This document shows positions 45,803-55,243 of a stretch of DNA of 64,000 nt, piece after piece (the first letter of the stretch is position 1; each line of letters opens with the position of its first letter). Source of the DNA: Leptotrichia massiliensis (lineage in GTDB: Bacteria > Fusobacteriota > Fusobacteriia > Fusobacteriales > Leptotrichiaceae). The stretch is taken from NCBI RefSeq assembly GCF_900104625.1, contig NZ_FNVZ01000005.1, positions 558,001 to 622,000 on the forward strand, in the 5' to 3' direction. Position numbers and translations under genes: made by a program. Under the pieces are notes generated by a model. It saw nothing but the letters and a program-made list of their open reading frames with translations, was not told the origin of the DNA and searched no databases.

Positions 45803-47086
45803 ATGAATAAAGAAAAGAAATTTTTAATAGCTTCGGCACTTTTACCGGGAGCTGGGCAATTTCTAGCTGGACATATAGTTAAGGGAGTTCTTTTTGTTAT
45901 AATGCATTTATTAATGGGAGGAATACTTTTAGCAGGTTTATTTAGCAATGTACTTTACAAATTTGTAAGTTTGGGAGATAAACCTGAAGTACGAACTATA
46001 TTTAAAACTACAGCTGGAGACAATTCGCTTGATTATTTGGTAAATGGTGCTTTATTTTTTATAATATTAATTTTGTTTACAATTTTTTATGTATATAATT
46101 TAAAAGATGCAAAAAAACTTGGAAAATTCATTGATGCAGGAAATAGTTTACCAAAAGGTGAAAAATATAGAGATTATGTAATGGATGAATTTTTTATGCC
46201 AACATTTTTAACACCAGGAGCCTTAGGAACAATTTTTATTGTATTCTTTCCTATGCTTTTGACAGTTTTGATAGCATTTACAAACTATTCAGGACCAGAT
46301 CATCTTCCACCTAAAAATCTGTTTGATTGGGTAGGATTTGATAATTTCGTAAGACTTATAAAATATAAAGAATTATCTAAAACTTTTTTTGTAGTTGCAG
46401 GATGGACTCTAGTTTGGGCTATTTTAACTACTATATTTAATTTTGCGGCAGGATTACTTTTGGCAATTATAACTAACAGTAGAAGAATAAAATTTAAAGG
46501 GCTTTGGAGAGCAATATTCATACTTCCTTATGCAGTTCCTTCTTTTGTATCGTTATTAGTATTTAGACTTATGTTTAATGGATTAGGACCGATAAATGCT
46601 TTGTTGCATACAAATATTCCATTTTTGACTGATCCAACAGGTGCAAAAATAATCGCAATATTGGTAAATACTTGGCTAGGAGCACCATATTTTATGGTAT
46701 TAATATCAGGAGCATTGACTAATATTTCGAGTTCGTTATATGAGGCAGCAGATATAGATGGAGCGACTGAATGGCAAAAATTTAAAAATATAACATTTCC
46801 AATGTTGTGGATTCAACTAGGATCTACAATGATATTGACTTTTGCTTTTAACTTTAATAATTTTGGAGCAATTTATCTGTTGACAAATGGACTTCCAGCA
46901 GATTCTAGCCTAAGATATGCAGGACATACCGACATATTAGTATCTTGGATATATAAACTTACAATGGATAATAACTTATTTAGTTTAGCAGCAACAGTAA
47001 CTATATTTATATTCTTATTTGTAGCAAGTATATCTTTATTAACATTGGCAAGATCTAAAACATTTAATCAGGAGGCGGTGTTGTAA
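45803..47086 (+). CDS. malF: Maltodextrin ABC transporter permease MalF
   Basis: Membrane subunit of the importer, 427 residues with about eight spans. The N-terminal region (LLPGAGQFLAGHIVKGVLF, quoted in part) is a two-span extension found in many MalF proteins, followed by the core from about 135. The EAA coupling loop reads YEAADIDGATEWQKFKNITFP (about 312-332, quoted in part) and contacts MalK. GGAAG precedes ATG. malG follows after one base. Confidence 0.94.
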   Translation: MNKEKKFLIASALLPGAGQFLAGHIVKGVLFVIMHLLMGGILLAGLFSNVLYKFVSLGDKPEVRTIFKTTAGDNSLDYLVNGALFFIILILFTIFYVYNLKDAKKLGKFIDAGNSLPKGEKYRDYVMDEFFMPTFLTPGALGTIFIVFFPMLLTVLIAFTNYSGPDHLPPKNLFDWVGFDNFVRLIKYKELSKTFFVVAGWTLVWAILTTIFNFAAGLLLAIITNSRRIKFKGLWRAIFILPYAVPSFVSLLVFRLMFNGLGPINALLHTNIPFLTDPTGAKIIAILVNTWLGAPYFMVLISGALTNISSSLYEAADIDGATEWQKFKNITFPMLWIQLGSTMILTFAFNFNNFGAIYLLTNGLPADSSLRYAGHTDILVSWIYKLTMDNNLFSLAATVTIFIFLFVASISLLTLARSKTFNQEAVL

Positions 47087-47087
47087 A

Positions 47088-47924
47088 ATGGCAGAAAAAA
47101 AAGTAAAATTTGATATATTAACTGTTTTTATATACATATTGCTTGTTGTAATATCACTTATTGTAATATTTCCTGTAATATGGATTGTAGGAGCATCGCT
47201 TAGACCTGGTACTTCAATATTTGGAACTGACATTTTTCCAAAACAGATAACTTTTGCTCATTATGCAGAACTATTTAAAACAGATTATCCGAGATGGTAT
47301 TTAAATACCCTTTTCATAGCGGTAGTAAATATGATAATTTCATTATTTATAACAACGTTAACAGCGTATATTTTTTCAAGATACAAATTTAAAGGGAAAA
47401 AGCAGACAATGGTAACAGTTCTTATATTACAAATGTTTCCATCGTTTTTAGCAATGACTGCAATATATGCGTTTTTAAAAAGACTTAATTTGGTTGATAC
47501 ATATTTAGGACTTCTTGTAATATATATAGCAGGGCAAATTCCATACAATTCATGGCTTGCAAAAGGATATTTTGATGGAATACCTGCGAGCTTGGATGAA
47601 GCGGCAAGAGTTGATGGAGCAGGACCTTTAAGAACATTTTTTCAAATAATTATGCCAGTGGCAAAACCGATATTAGTATTTATTGCATTAATTAATTTTA
47701 CTGCACCTTGGTTTGATTTTATATTTCCAAAAATGATTCTTTTGAGTCCAGAGAAAAAGACATTAGCTGTAGGGCTTTTTGAATGGATTTCAGGGCTAAA
47801 TAATAGTAATTATACATTATTCGCGGCAGGAGCAATACTTGTTGCGATACCGATAACTTTATTGTTTGTACTGTTACAGAAAAATATTGTAGCTGGACTG
47901 TCAGCTGGAGCTTCAAAAGGATAA
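47088..47924 (+). CDS. malG: Maltodextrin ABC transporter permease MalG
   Basis: Second membrane subunit, 278 residues with six spans and a short N-terminal tail. The EAA loop is DEAARVDGAGPLRTFFQIIMP (about 166-186), the site that docks on MalK. The C-terminal LQKNIVAGLSAGASKG is a MalG hallmark. GGAGG lies in the end of malF. The lipoprotein amylase gene follows 34 bases later in the same direction. Confidence 0.95.
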   Translation: MAEKKVKFDILTVFIYILLVVISLIVIFPVIWIVGASLRPGTSIFGTDIFPKQITFAHYAELFKTDYPRWYLNTLFIAVVNMIISLFITTLTAYIFSRYKFKGKKQTMVTVLILQMFPSFLAMTAIYAFLKRLNLVDTYLGLLVIYIAGQIPYNSWLAKGYFDGIPASLDEAARVDGAGPLRTFFQIIMPVAKPILVFIALINFTAPWFDFIFPKMILLSPEKKTLAVGLFEWISGLNNSNYTLFAAGAILVAIPITLLFVLLQKNIVAGLSAGASKG

Positions 47925-47958
47925 TCTTGATTTTCCAAAACGAAAGGAAGTTAAATCT

Positions 47959-49467
47959 GTGAAAAAAATAAATAGGTGGATTTTATTAATAGCAGCATTA
48001 ATTTTAAGTATTTTTTCATGTCACAATAAAAATATAAAAGACTTTAATAATACTGAAAAAAGTAAAATTGAAAAATCAGGAGTTTATTACGAAATATTTG
48101 TAAGATCTTATGCAGATAGTAATAATGATAAAATAGGAGATATTAAAGGAATAACTGATAAACTTGATGAATTAAAGGAATTAGGGATACAGGGAATATG
48201 GCTAACTCCTATCTTTAAATCACCTAGTTATCATAAATACGATGTAACTGATTATTATACCATTGATCCAGAATACGGGACAAAAGAAGATTTGAAAAAT
48301 CTAGTTTCAAAAGCACATAGTAAAGGGATAAAAATTATTCTTGATTTACCCGTAAATCACACAAGCAAGGAACATCCATGGTTTAAAGATGCGGTTCAGA
48401 ATAAAGACAGTAAATATAAGTCTTATTATAGAGTAGCCCAAAACAATGATAAGTCTTTAAATCTAAATTCTTATGCAATGGATCATAAAAGTTGGAATAA
48501 ATTAAATAATGAAGAGCAGTATTATGCTATATTTTGGGAAGGCATGCCTGATTTAAATTACAGTAATAAACAAGTCAGAGAAGAAGTAAAAAAGATTGCA
48601 AAATATTGGATTAGTGAAGCTAAAATAGATGGTTATAGAATAGATGGAGCGTATCATATATATGGTGAAGGGGAATATCCTGAAAAGGTTGATTTGGAAA
48701 AGGAAAATATAAACTGGTGGAAGGAATTTAGAAACAGTCTTGAAAAGGAATATCCGAATATTTATATTGTAGGTGAAGTTTGGAATGATACAAATAAGAT
48801 TGCTCCTTATTATACAGCCTTTGATTCAAATTTTGATTTTGGAATATCAGAAAACGGTATAGCCGAAGCTATAAATTCCCAAGATGCTACGATTTTTTCT
48901 GATAAATTATCAAAAATATATGAAACTTATGGAAAAGTCGCATCTAATTATATTGATGCACCATTTTTAACAAATCATGATCAAAATAGAATTGCGAATA
49001 GCTTACTTGATTTAAGGCATCAAAAATTAGTAGCTTCAATACTATTAACCTTATCTGGAAATCCGTTTATATATTATGGAGAAGAATTGGGAATGAAAGG
49101 AAGCAAACCTGATGAAGAAATAAGAGAACCTTATTTATGGGGAAGTGAAGTAGGACAGACAAACTGGGAAGAAATAAAAAATAATACAAATACACCTTCT
49201 TTGGAAGTTCAAAAGAAAAATCCTGATTCACTATACAATTATTACAAAAAATGGATAGCTCTAAGGAATGAAAATGAAGCTTTGAAATATGGTGATTTAA
49301 AAATAGTAAATGTTAATGATAACCAGATATTAGCATATAAAAGGACTTATAAAAATAAATCAGTAATTGTTTTACATAATTTATCTGATACAGAAAAAAA
49401 TGTAAACGTAGACGGGAAAAATGTAAAAATTTCTGGACTAACAAGCATTTTAGTAAATGCAATTTAA
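47959..49467 (+). CDS. Lipoprotein alpha-amylase (GH13)
   Basis: Cleaves alpha-1,4-glucans outside the cytoplasm so that the fragments can enter through MalFG. 502 residues. The N-terminus has a basic start, hydrophobic core and lipobox ILSIFSC with Cys21. The GH13 barrel carries the full triad: nucleophile Asp229 (GYRIDGA), acid/base Glu273 (VGEVW) and Asp341 (TNHDQNR). VNHTS at 132-136 is region I. The start is GTG with AAAGGAAG upstream. Lipid anchoring could be in the inner or outer membrane; the residues after Cys (HNKN) give no firm clue. Confidence 0.93.
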   Translation: MKKINRWILLIAALILSIFSCHNKNIKDFNNTEKSKIEKSGVYYEIFVRSYADSNNDKIGDIKGITDKLDELKELGIQGIWLTPIFKSPSYHKYDVTDYYTIDPEYGTKEDLKNLVSKAHSKGIKIILDLPVNHTSKEHPWFKDAVQNKDSKYKSYYRVAQNNDKSLNLNSYAMDHKSWNKLNNEEQYYAIFWEGMPDLNYSNKQVREEVKKIAKYWISEAKIDGYRIDGAYHIYGEGEYPEKVDLEKENINWWKEFRNSLEKEYPNIYIVGEVWNDTNKIAPYYTAFDSNFDFGISENGIAEAINSQDATIFSDKLSKIYETYGKVASNYIDAPFLTNHDQNRIANSLLDLRHQKLVASILLTLSGNPFIYYGEELGMKGSKPDEEIREPYLWGSEVGQTNWEEIKNNTNTPSLEVQKKNPDSLYNYYKKWIALRNENEALKYGDLKIVNVNDNQILAYKRTYKNKSVIVLHNLSDTEKNVNVDGKNVKISGLTSILVNAI

Positions 49468-49557
49468 AATTAACTTTATAAGTTTTAATAGTTTTAGGAA
49501 AATCTAGTTCAAGAATTAAATTATAAAATTTAACTAAACAAAACAAATTATAATAAT

Positions 49558-49598
49558 AAAGATGGAGTAAGAAATTTTTTATTCTATCTTTATTTTTT
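49558..49598 (+). terminator. Intrinsic terminator after the amylase gene
   Basis: AAAGATGGAGT (49558-49568) pairs with ATTCTATCTTT (49581-49591) over 11 positions, two as G-U, followed by ATTTTTTTC. Confidence 0.8.
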
Positions 49599-49616
49599 TC
49601 TTTTGAATTTTTTGAA

Positions 49617-49648
49617 ATAAAAAATCCTCTCGTACAAGAGGAATTTTC
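49617..49648. terminator. Probable terminator for the convergent GH13 gene
   Basis: TCCTCT (49625-49630) and AGAGGA (49637-49642) form a short stem with A-rich sequence on the left and ATTTT on the right. On the minus strand it is 44 bases beyond the GH13 stop. Confidence 0.6.
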
Positions 49649-49691
49649 TAAAATTTGATTTAAAATTGGTAATCTAAAACTTAAGTTTGTT

Positions 49692-51455
49692 TTAATATAA
49701 GTGCACTGCAAAGGTATCAGGTTCAAGAAGAATAGTGCTATCTTCTGAAATAAGTTTAGAATTACTTAAAAGAATTTTTTTTGTATTTTCCAATTTAATA
49801 ATATTGCTTGTGTTATTATAGCTTATAGTAAGCTTAAAATTATTATAATTAATTGTAACTTGCAAAATATTATTTTCAAGGATTTCAATGTTTCGTTTTC
49901 CATAAATAATCCAGTTTATGTACTCTTTTCTTAAAGCAATCAATTTCTTAATAAAATTTTTCATTTCTGTATCTTGCTTATTTTCATCCCAAGGCATAAC
50001 TCGACGGCAATCAGGATCTGAACCACCTTTCATACCGACTTCAGTACCATAATAAATACATGGAGATCCTAAATGCAGGAACGTAAAGACTAGTGCAGAT
50101 TTAACGGCATTATGATTTTCTTTGGCTGTAGTGAGGATACGCTCGGTATCGTGGGAGTCAAGCATATTTAACATAACTTCATTAGTTTGTTGACGATAAT
50201 ACATAAGTTGGCTGTTAATCTGATTCTTAAATTCTTCTGCTGAAAGTGTCTTTGTTAGAAAATAATTTTTTATACTAGCAGCAAGAGGATAATTTGTTAC
50301 AGCGTGAAATTCATCACCATTTAGCCACGTATGTGAATTGTGCCAGATTTCTCCGAGTATGTAAATATCTGGTTTAATAGCTGTTACTGTGTTATGAAAA
50401 TCTTTCCAAAATTGATGTTCAACCTCATTTGCCACATCTAGTCGCCATGCATCAATATTAAATTCTTTTATCCAATAAGTTGCAATATCGAGCAGGTATT
50501 GTCTAACTTCAGGATTTGAAGTATTTAGTTTAGGAAGTTTTGGACTAAATTTAAAGGTGTCGTAATTTAAGTAATGGTGAATATCTGGAATTTTTTCTGT
50601 GTTTGTATAAACTGGGAAACTGTGAATGTAAAACCAGTCACGGTAAATGGAATTTTCTCCATTTTTTATAACATCGTGCCATTGTGCTGAATGATTTCCA
50701 ATATGGTTAAAAACAGCATCCAGCATAATTTTCATATTTCGTTTATGAGCTTCTTCAATTAATTTTCTGAAAATTTCTTTATCTCCGAAATGCTTATCAA
50801 TTTCAAAATAATTGACAGTGTCGTATTTATGATTACTTGGAGCTTCAAATACAGGGCAGAAATAAAGACCTGTAATACCCAAATCTTGTAAATAGTCAAG
50901 TTTTTGGAGTATCCCATACAAATCACCACCAAAAAAATCATCGTGCTTAGGCGAAATATCTGTATCCCAAGCCAAACTATTTATGGGGGAAATTTCAGGA
51001 TTTCCATTAGCAAAACGCTCTGGAAAAATTTGATACCATACAGTTTCTCGAACCCATTTAGGCACTTTTACCCTATCAGAATCATGTAAATATGGTATTT
51101 TAAAACTATTTGCCCCAGCTTGGTACTGATATGGCTGATTTTCAACAACTCCCATATCACCAAAAAATACTTTTTCCCCATCTGTGCCTATTATTTCAAA
51201 TAAATATGAAATCCGACGATAATCAACTTTTACACTGACTTGCCAGTAATCGTGACAAAGATCGCTTGTAATTATTGACATTGAAATATGATACTGATAA
51301 TCTTGCGTAAAGTCAAATAGAGCTGTATCTCCATAGAGAAGTATTACTTGAGCAACATCGTTCTTTTTAGTTCTTAGTCTAATGTGAATTTCATCTTCTG
51401 TATAAAGGTAGGCGTATTCAGATTCAGTTCTATGATAAAATGCTGATTTTTCCAT
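49692..51455 (-). CDS. Cytoplasmic neopullulanase/cyclomaltodextrinase-type GH13 enzyme
   Basis: Hydrolyses imported maltodextrins, cyclodextrins or pullulan. 587 residues without signal peptide: an N-terminal CBM34-like domain (about 1-125), then a GH13 barrel with region I DAVFNH (246-251), nucleophile Asp340 (AWRLDVANE), acid/base Glu369 (LGEIW) and Asp436 (DSHDTER). VANE and the N-terminal domain are typical of the GH13_20 group. The frame extends to TTG 51470, which is part of the GGAGG region; ATG 51455 is preferred. It is convergent with the maltose operon, with its own promoter. Confidence 0.93.
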   Translation of the reverse strand: MEKSAFYHRTESEYAYLYTEDEIHIRLRTKKNDVAQVILLYGDTALFDFTQDYQYHISMSIITSDLCHDYWQVSVKVDYRRISYLFEIIGTDGEKVFFGDMGVVENQPYQYQAGANSFKIPYLHDSDRVKVPKWVRETVWYQIFPERFANGNPEISPINSLAWDTDISPKHDDFFGGDLYGILQKLDYLQDLGITGLYFCPVFEAPSNHKYDTVNYFEIDKHFGDKEIFRKLIEEAHKRNMKIMLDAVFNHIGNHSAQWHDVIKNGENSIYRDWFYIHSFPVYTNTEKIPDIHHYLNYDTFKFSPKLPKLNTSNPEVRQYLLDIATYWIKEFNIDAWRLDVANEVEHQFWKDFHNTVTAIKPDIYILGEIWHNSHTWLNGDEFHAVTNYPLAASIKNYFLTKTLSAEEFKNQINSQLMYYRQQTNEVMLNMLDSHDTERILTTAKENHNAVKSALVFTFLHLGSPCIYYGTEVGMKGGSDPDCRRVMPWDENKQDTEMKNFIKKLIALRKEYINWIIYGKRNIEILENNILQVTINYNNFKLTISYNNTSNIIKLENTKKILLSNSKLISEDSTILLEPDTFAVHLY

Positions 51456-51539
51456 TAAATCATCCTCCAATTTATATCATTTAATTTATGTTGCTGTTTT
51501 TTATTAAAAACTAATTATAAATCTTGCTTATTTTATAAA

Positions 51540-51568
51540 AGTATATCATTTTATTTATTATATTTCAA
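51540..51568 (-). promoter_or_regulatory. Promoter of the GH13 gene (minus strand)
   Basis: Minus strand TTGAAA (51568-51563), 17 bases, TATACT (51545-51540), with TG one base before the -10. Confidence 0.7.
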
Positions 51569-51736
51569 TATTTTAAAAATTAAGTTTGTTTAATAATTTT
51601 ATCTTAAAATCACTAATTTAAATACTCAAAGACTATACAATTTGATAAATTACATTGTTAAACAAATTTAGTACTTAAAAATATAAAAAAATAATCGATT
51701 CATTTTAAGGTTAATTAAATAAAAAATTTAAAAAAA

Positions 51737-51752
51737 TGACATAAATTTGTCA
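51737..51752. promoter_or_regulatory. Operator-like palindrome upstream of the TolC-MacAB operon
   Basis: TGACA, six AT bases, TGTCA. It lies about 30 bases before the TATAAT at 51783 and about 85 before the first ATG, a usual place for a repressor or activator site. TetR- and MarR-type regulators often use such arms. No regulator gene is adjacent. Confidence 0.45.
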
Positions 51753-51835
51753 AAAAAAAATGATATTCTATGAAATAGGTGTTATAATAAATCTTGATAA
51801 AAATAAGCTGTTCATTCTAGAGGGAAGGAGATTAC

Positions 51836-53113
51836 ATGGTTAAGATATTTTTGAATTTTAAAAATAGAAAAATACAGGTTTTATCAGCATTATTCACGTT
51901 TAGTGTAGTAGGGTTTGCAGTTAATGTGGATGACTTGATTTCTGAGTATGAAAAAAATTCGTATACGACAAAAATTAATGAAAAAAATATGAGAAAGTTT
52001 GATATAAAGGACAGAGCTTTAAAAAATGGGGAGTGGAATGAAGTTAGTGTAACTTCAGACAATAATTATACATTACACGGAGTAGCAAATGGTCTAACTA
52101 TGCAAAATAATGTAAAGTATGGGATGTTTTATTATAGAAATGCATATAATTTTAGAAGCAGTGAACTTACAGAAAATAAAATTGGTATTTCTAAAACTTT
52201 AAATGATTATTTTGGGTATAGTGATGTTAATTATAATAAAAAAACTAATCAAATTTCACGAAATATACAGAAAATTAGCAATGAAACTACAAAAAATTCA
52301 GAAATACGTGATTTGATAGATTTATACAAAAATTATAAAAATAAGCAGAAAGAAATTGAGCAGGAAGCACTTACGTTAGAAGATACTAAAAAAGATTATA
52401 CTATTCAGACTAAAAAATTGGAACTGGGAACGGCGACGCAGTATGACTATGAGCTGGCAAAAACAGAATATGAAAATTCTCAGCTCAAATATGAAAATCT
52501 TGGACGGGAACTGCAGATTCTAGGGGAACGGTTTACAGTTTACAATGTTGCTTTGCCTGAAAAAGAGAAACTTGATGACTTGAAAAAAGTTGAGCTGAAA
52601 AAGGATGATTTCTATGCTCTTAGATTATCAGAAGCTGAAACAATAGAATTGAATTCACAGCTGAACAATGAACAGTTAAGAAAGGAAAATATTGACTATA
52701 AGTATCCTAAATTATCAGGAGATATTGGATATTCGTTAAAGGATCATTCTGTTGTTGTTGGGTTATCTGTGTCAAAAACTTTCAAAATACACAATGATAC
52801 TCTTGAGGATTTGAAGAATGAAGCAGATAAATTAAAACTGCAGTATGAACAGAAAAAAAATGAGCTAGTGTCAAATGCTGGACAGCAGATGATAACTTAC
52901 ACGACTTACCAGACAAATGAGCTGACAGCTCAAAATACAATGAATATTAAGAAAAAAGAATATGAAATTTATGCTAAGAAATACGAACTGGGAGTTGACA
53001 CATATTCCAACTACGTGGAAAAGCGGAATAACTATAAAAAAGCTGTGATAGACTATGAAACCGCCAAAAATGAACTTGCGGCATTTACTAAAAAAATAAA
53101 ATATTATAAATAG
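51836..53113 (+). CDS. TolC-like outer membrane efflux protein
   Basis: Predicted outer membrane/periplasmic channel of a tripartite pump. The 425 residues have an N-terminal signal (about 12-27), then repeated long helices with TolC-type motifs: LELGTATQYDYELAKTEYENSQLKYENLGREL (quoted in part, about 195-225) and its second copy KYELGVDTYSNYVEKRNNYKKAVIDY (about 385-410). LELGTAT and YELGVDT followed by a helix are the usual structural repeat. Identity to E. coli TolC is low. It starts with GGAAGGAG before ATG and leads the operon to MacA, ATPase and permease. Confidence 0.82.
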   Translation: MVKIFLNFKNRKIQVLSALFTFSVVGFAVNVDDLISEYEKNSYTTKINEKNMRKFDIKDRALKNGEWNEVSVTSDNNYTLHGVANGLTMQNNVKYGMFYYRNAYNFRSSELTENKIGISKTLNDYFGYSDVNYNKKTNQISRNIQKISNETTKNSEIRDLIDLYKNYKNKQKEIEQEALTLEDTKKDYTIQTKKLELGTATQYDYELAKTEYENSQLKYENLGRELQILGERFTVYNVALPEKEKLDDLKKVELKKDDFYALRLSEAETIELNSQLNNEQLRKENIDYKYPKLSGDIGYSLKDHSVVVGLSVSKTFKIHNDTLEDLKNEADKLKLQYEQKKNELVSNAGQQMITYTTYQTNELTAQNTMNIKKKEYEIYAKKYELGVDTYSNYVEKRNNYKKAVIDYETAKNELAAFTKKIKYYK

Positions 53114-53163
53114 AGATTATTAATGTAAAAAATAAAAATAAAAATTAGGAAAGCGGTGATTTT

Positions 53164-54519
53164 GTGGAAATAAATACAGAATTTTCTGAAATAGTTAAAA
53201 CTATTGAATCAAAGAGGAAAAAGTCAAAAAATAAAAATTATTTTTATAAATTTATGACAATATTTGCTGTAATATTGTTTGCCGCAGTTGCGTGCGGAAA
53301 AAAAGAAGCTGAGCCTGAATATGAAGTGACAACTGTTGATAGGGGAGATATTTCGCTATCAGTTTCAAAAAATGGACAAGTTGTATCAGATAATGCGGTT
53401 TCAGTATTTACAACTTCAAGCCAAAGAGTAAACAAAGTGTTCTTTAAAAAAGGGGATAATGTAAAAAAAGGCGATGTAGTTTTGACATTTTATCCAGTTG
53501 ACAAAAATGAGACTTTGAGAAAAATACAAATGAAAAATTTAGAAATTAAAAAATATGAAAGAAATTTGGTTGATGCCCAAGGGTCACTTAGAAGAAAGAA
53601 AGAGTCTAAAAGTTTGGAAATTCAGCAAAAATCAAGAGATTTATATAATGCTGAAGAATTGTATAAAGTTGGTGGAGAAACAAGGGTTAATGTAGACAAT
53701 GCAAGAAAGGATCTAAGAAATTCAAGGCTGGATTTGGATACGGTTGACAGTGAGCAGAAGGCCAGTATTGAAGATGCGAGAACATCATTAAAGACAGCAA
53801 AATTAGAACTGGCTACATTGCAGGAAGATCTGTCGCTTATAAAAGATGAAATAACAAGTCCAGTTGATGGTGTTATTACAGAAATGACTGCAGATGAAAA
53901 TTACCGTGTAAATACTGAAACGACTTTGTTTAAAGTATCGGATTCAACAAACATGAGGGTAGAGGTAAGCCTTTCAGACAATGAGGTAAAAAATATTCAA
54001 GTTGGACAAAGAGTTGAGATTACTTCAGATTCATTGCCGGACGGAGAGAAAATAGAAGGATCTGTTTTGCAAATTTCTGGAGTGGCTGAAAAAAGCTCAA
54101 CACTTGATGAAAGTAATACTACTGTAAAAATCCAAATAAATGAAACTAAAGGTTTAAAACCAGGTGCTACAATAACGGCAACAATTTTTTACAAAGAAAG
54201 TAAAAATGTAACAAAACTGCCATATAGCTCTGTTATTAATGAAAATGGTAAATATTACGCTTTTGTTGTAGGAAAAGACAACAAAGTTTCAAAAAGGGAA
54301 GTTAAAATTGGAATAAATGATGATTCTTTTTATGCTGTAGAATCAGGAGTATCAGTAGGAGAAAGAGTAATTACTGTTGCGGATGAGAGATTGAAAGACG
54401 GACAAAAAATAAAAATTGCAGATCCGTCAAAACAGAAAGTAGCTCCTAATGGTGTAATATTTAAGGAGGAAAAACAAACAGGAAAAGGTGGAGGACCTGG
54501 AGGACCACCACCAAGATAG
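53164..54519 (+). CDS. MacA-like periplasmic adaptor (membrane fusion protein)
   Basis: Connects the MacB-like permease to the TolC-like channel. The 451 residues show a biotinyl-lipoyl-like domain split by a long coiled-coil hairpin (about 115-230), a beta-barrel (about 245-330) and a membrane-proximal domain, ending in a Gly/Pro-rich tail (GKGGGPGGPPPR). The membrane segment (about 29-43) ends in AAVAC with Cys44, a plausible lipobox. However, 30 charged residues precede it, so either the GTG at 53164 is right and the N-terminus stays cytoplasmic, or translation starts at Met31. The Shine-Dalgarno site supports GTG. Confidence 0.88.
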   Translation: MEINTEFSEIVKTIESKRKKSKNKNYFYKFMTIFAVILFAAVACGKKEAEPEYEVTTVDRGDISLSVSKNGQVVSDNAVSVFTTSSQRVNKVFFKKGDNVKKGDVVLTFYPVDKNETLRKIQMKNLEIKKYERNLVDAQGSLRRKKESKSLEIQQKSRDLYNAEELYKVGGETRVNVDNARKDLRNSRLDLDTVDSEQKASIEDARTSLKTAKLELATLQEDLSLIKDEITSPVDGVITEMTADENYRVNTETTLFKVSDSTNMRVEVSLSDNEVKNIQVGQRVEITSDSLPDGEKIEGSVLQISGVAEKSSTLDESNTTVKIQINETKGLKPGATITATIFYKESKNVTKLPYSSVINENGKYYAFVVGKDNKVSKREVKIGINDDSFYAVESGVSVGERVITVADERLKDGQKIKIADPSKQKVAPNGVIFKEEKQTGKGGGPGGPPPR

Positions 54520-54545
54520 GAAAATAAACTTTAGAGGTAATTTTT

Positions 54546-55238
54546 ATGATAAAAGTAAGCGATATAGTAAAAATATATAAAAATGGAAGCATGGAATTAA
54601 AGGTTTTGAAGGGGCTTAATCTTTCTGTAAGTGAAGGTGAATATGTAGCTTTTATGGGACCATCTGGAAGTGGAAAATCTACTCTTATGAATATTTTGGG
54701 CTGTCTTGACAGCCTTACATCTGGAACTTATATTTTAGATAATCAAGATGTTTCGACTATAAAAGGAAATGCTCTTGCTGAAATAAGAAACAAAAAAATA
54801 GGATTTGTCTTTCAAACTTTTAATTTATTGCCTAAAATGACTGCCTTGGAAAATGTGGCTTTGCCAGCTCTCTATGCTGGAGTAAAAAAAGCTGAGAGAC
54901 TAAAGAGGGCAACAGAAGCCTTGGAAAGTGTGGGACTTGGTGAAAGAATTCATCATAAACCTAATGAAATGTCAGGAGGGCAAAGACAAAGGGTAGCAAT
55001 TGCAAGGGCAATAATAAATAATCCAAAAATCCTTTTAGCAGATGAGCCAACTGGAAATCTGGATTCAAAATCTGGAGAAGAAGTTCTAGAAATTTTTAAA
55101 AAATTGAATGATAATGGAACAACGATAGTTATGGTTACACATGAAGAAGATGTGGCAGAGCATTGTAAAAGAATTATTAGATTAAAAGACGGTGTAATAG
55201 AAAAGGATGAAATTGTTCAGCATCGGAGAGGAGTGTAG
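54546..55238 (+). CDS. MacB-like ABC transporter ATP-binding protein
   Basis: ATPase half of a split MacB. The 230 residues have all motifs: Walker A GPSGSGKST (about 39-47), Q-loop FQTFNLLPKMTALENV, signature [14 protein letters not shown], Walker [14 protein letters not shown] and the H-loop VTHEE. GAGG lies eight bases before ATG. The permease is five bases downstream. In E. coli MacB the same domain is fused to the permease. Confidence 0.94.
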   Translation: MIKVSDIVKIYKNGSMELKVLKGLNLSVSEGEYVAFMGPSGSGKSTLMNILGCLDSLTSGTYILDNQDVSTIKGNALAEIRNKKIGFVFQTFNLLPKMTALENVALPALYAGVKKAERLKRATEALESVGLGERIHHKPNEMSGGQRQRVAIARAIINNPKILLADEPTGNLDSKSGEEVLEIFKKLNDNGTTIVMVTHEEDVAEHCKRIIRLKDGVIEKDEIVQHRRGV

Positions 55239-55243
55239 TGTAA

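Larger units (their letters stand above)
51456..51835. other. Divergent regulatory gap between the GH13 gene and the efflux operon
   Basis: 380 bases, no gene seen. Holds the GH13 promoter (51540-51568, minus), a palindromic operator-like site (51737-51752) and a TATAAT at 51783-51788 that is likely the -10 of the efflux operon, without a good -35. Confidence 0.6.

Noticed and set aside
53244-53435. Minus-strand frame inside the MacA gene
   Set aside because: Shadow of a well-supported coding region.
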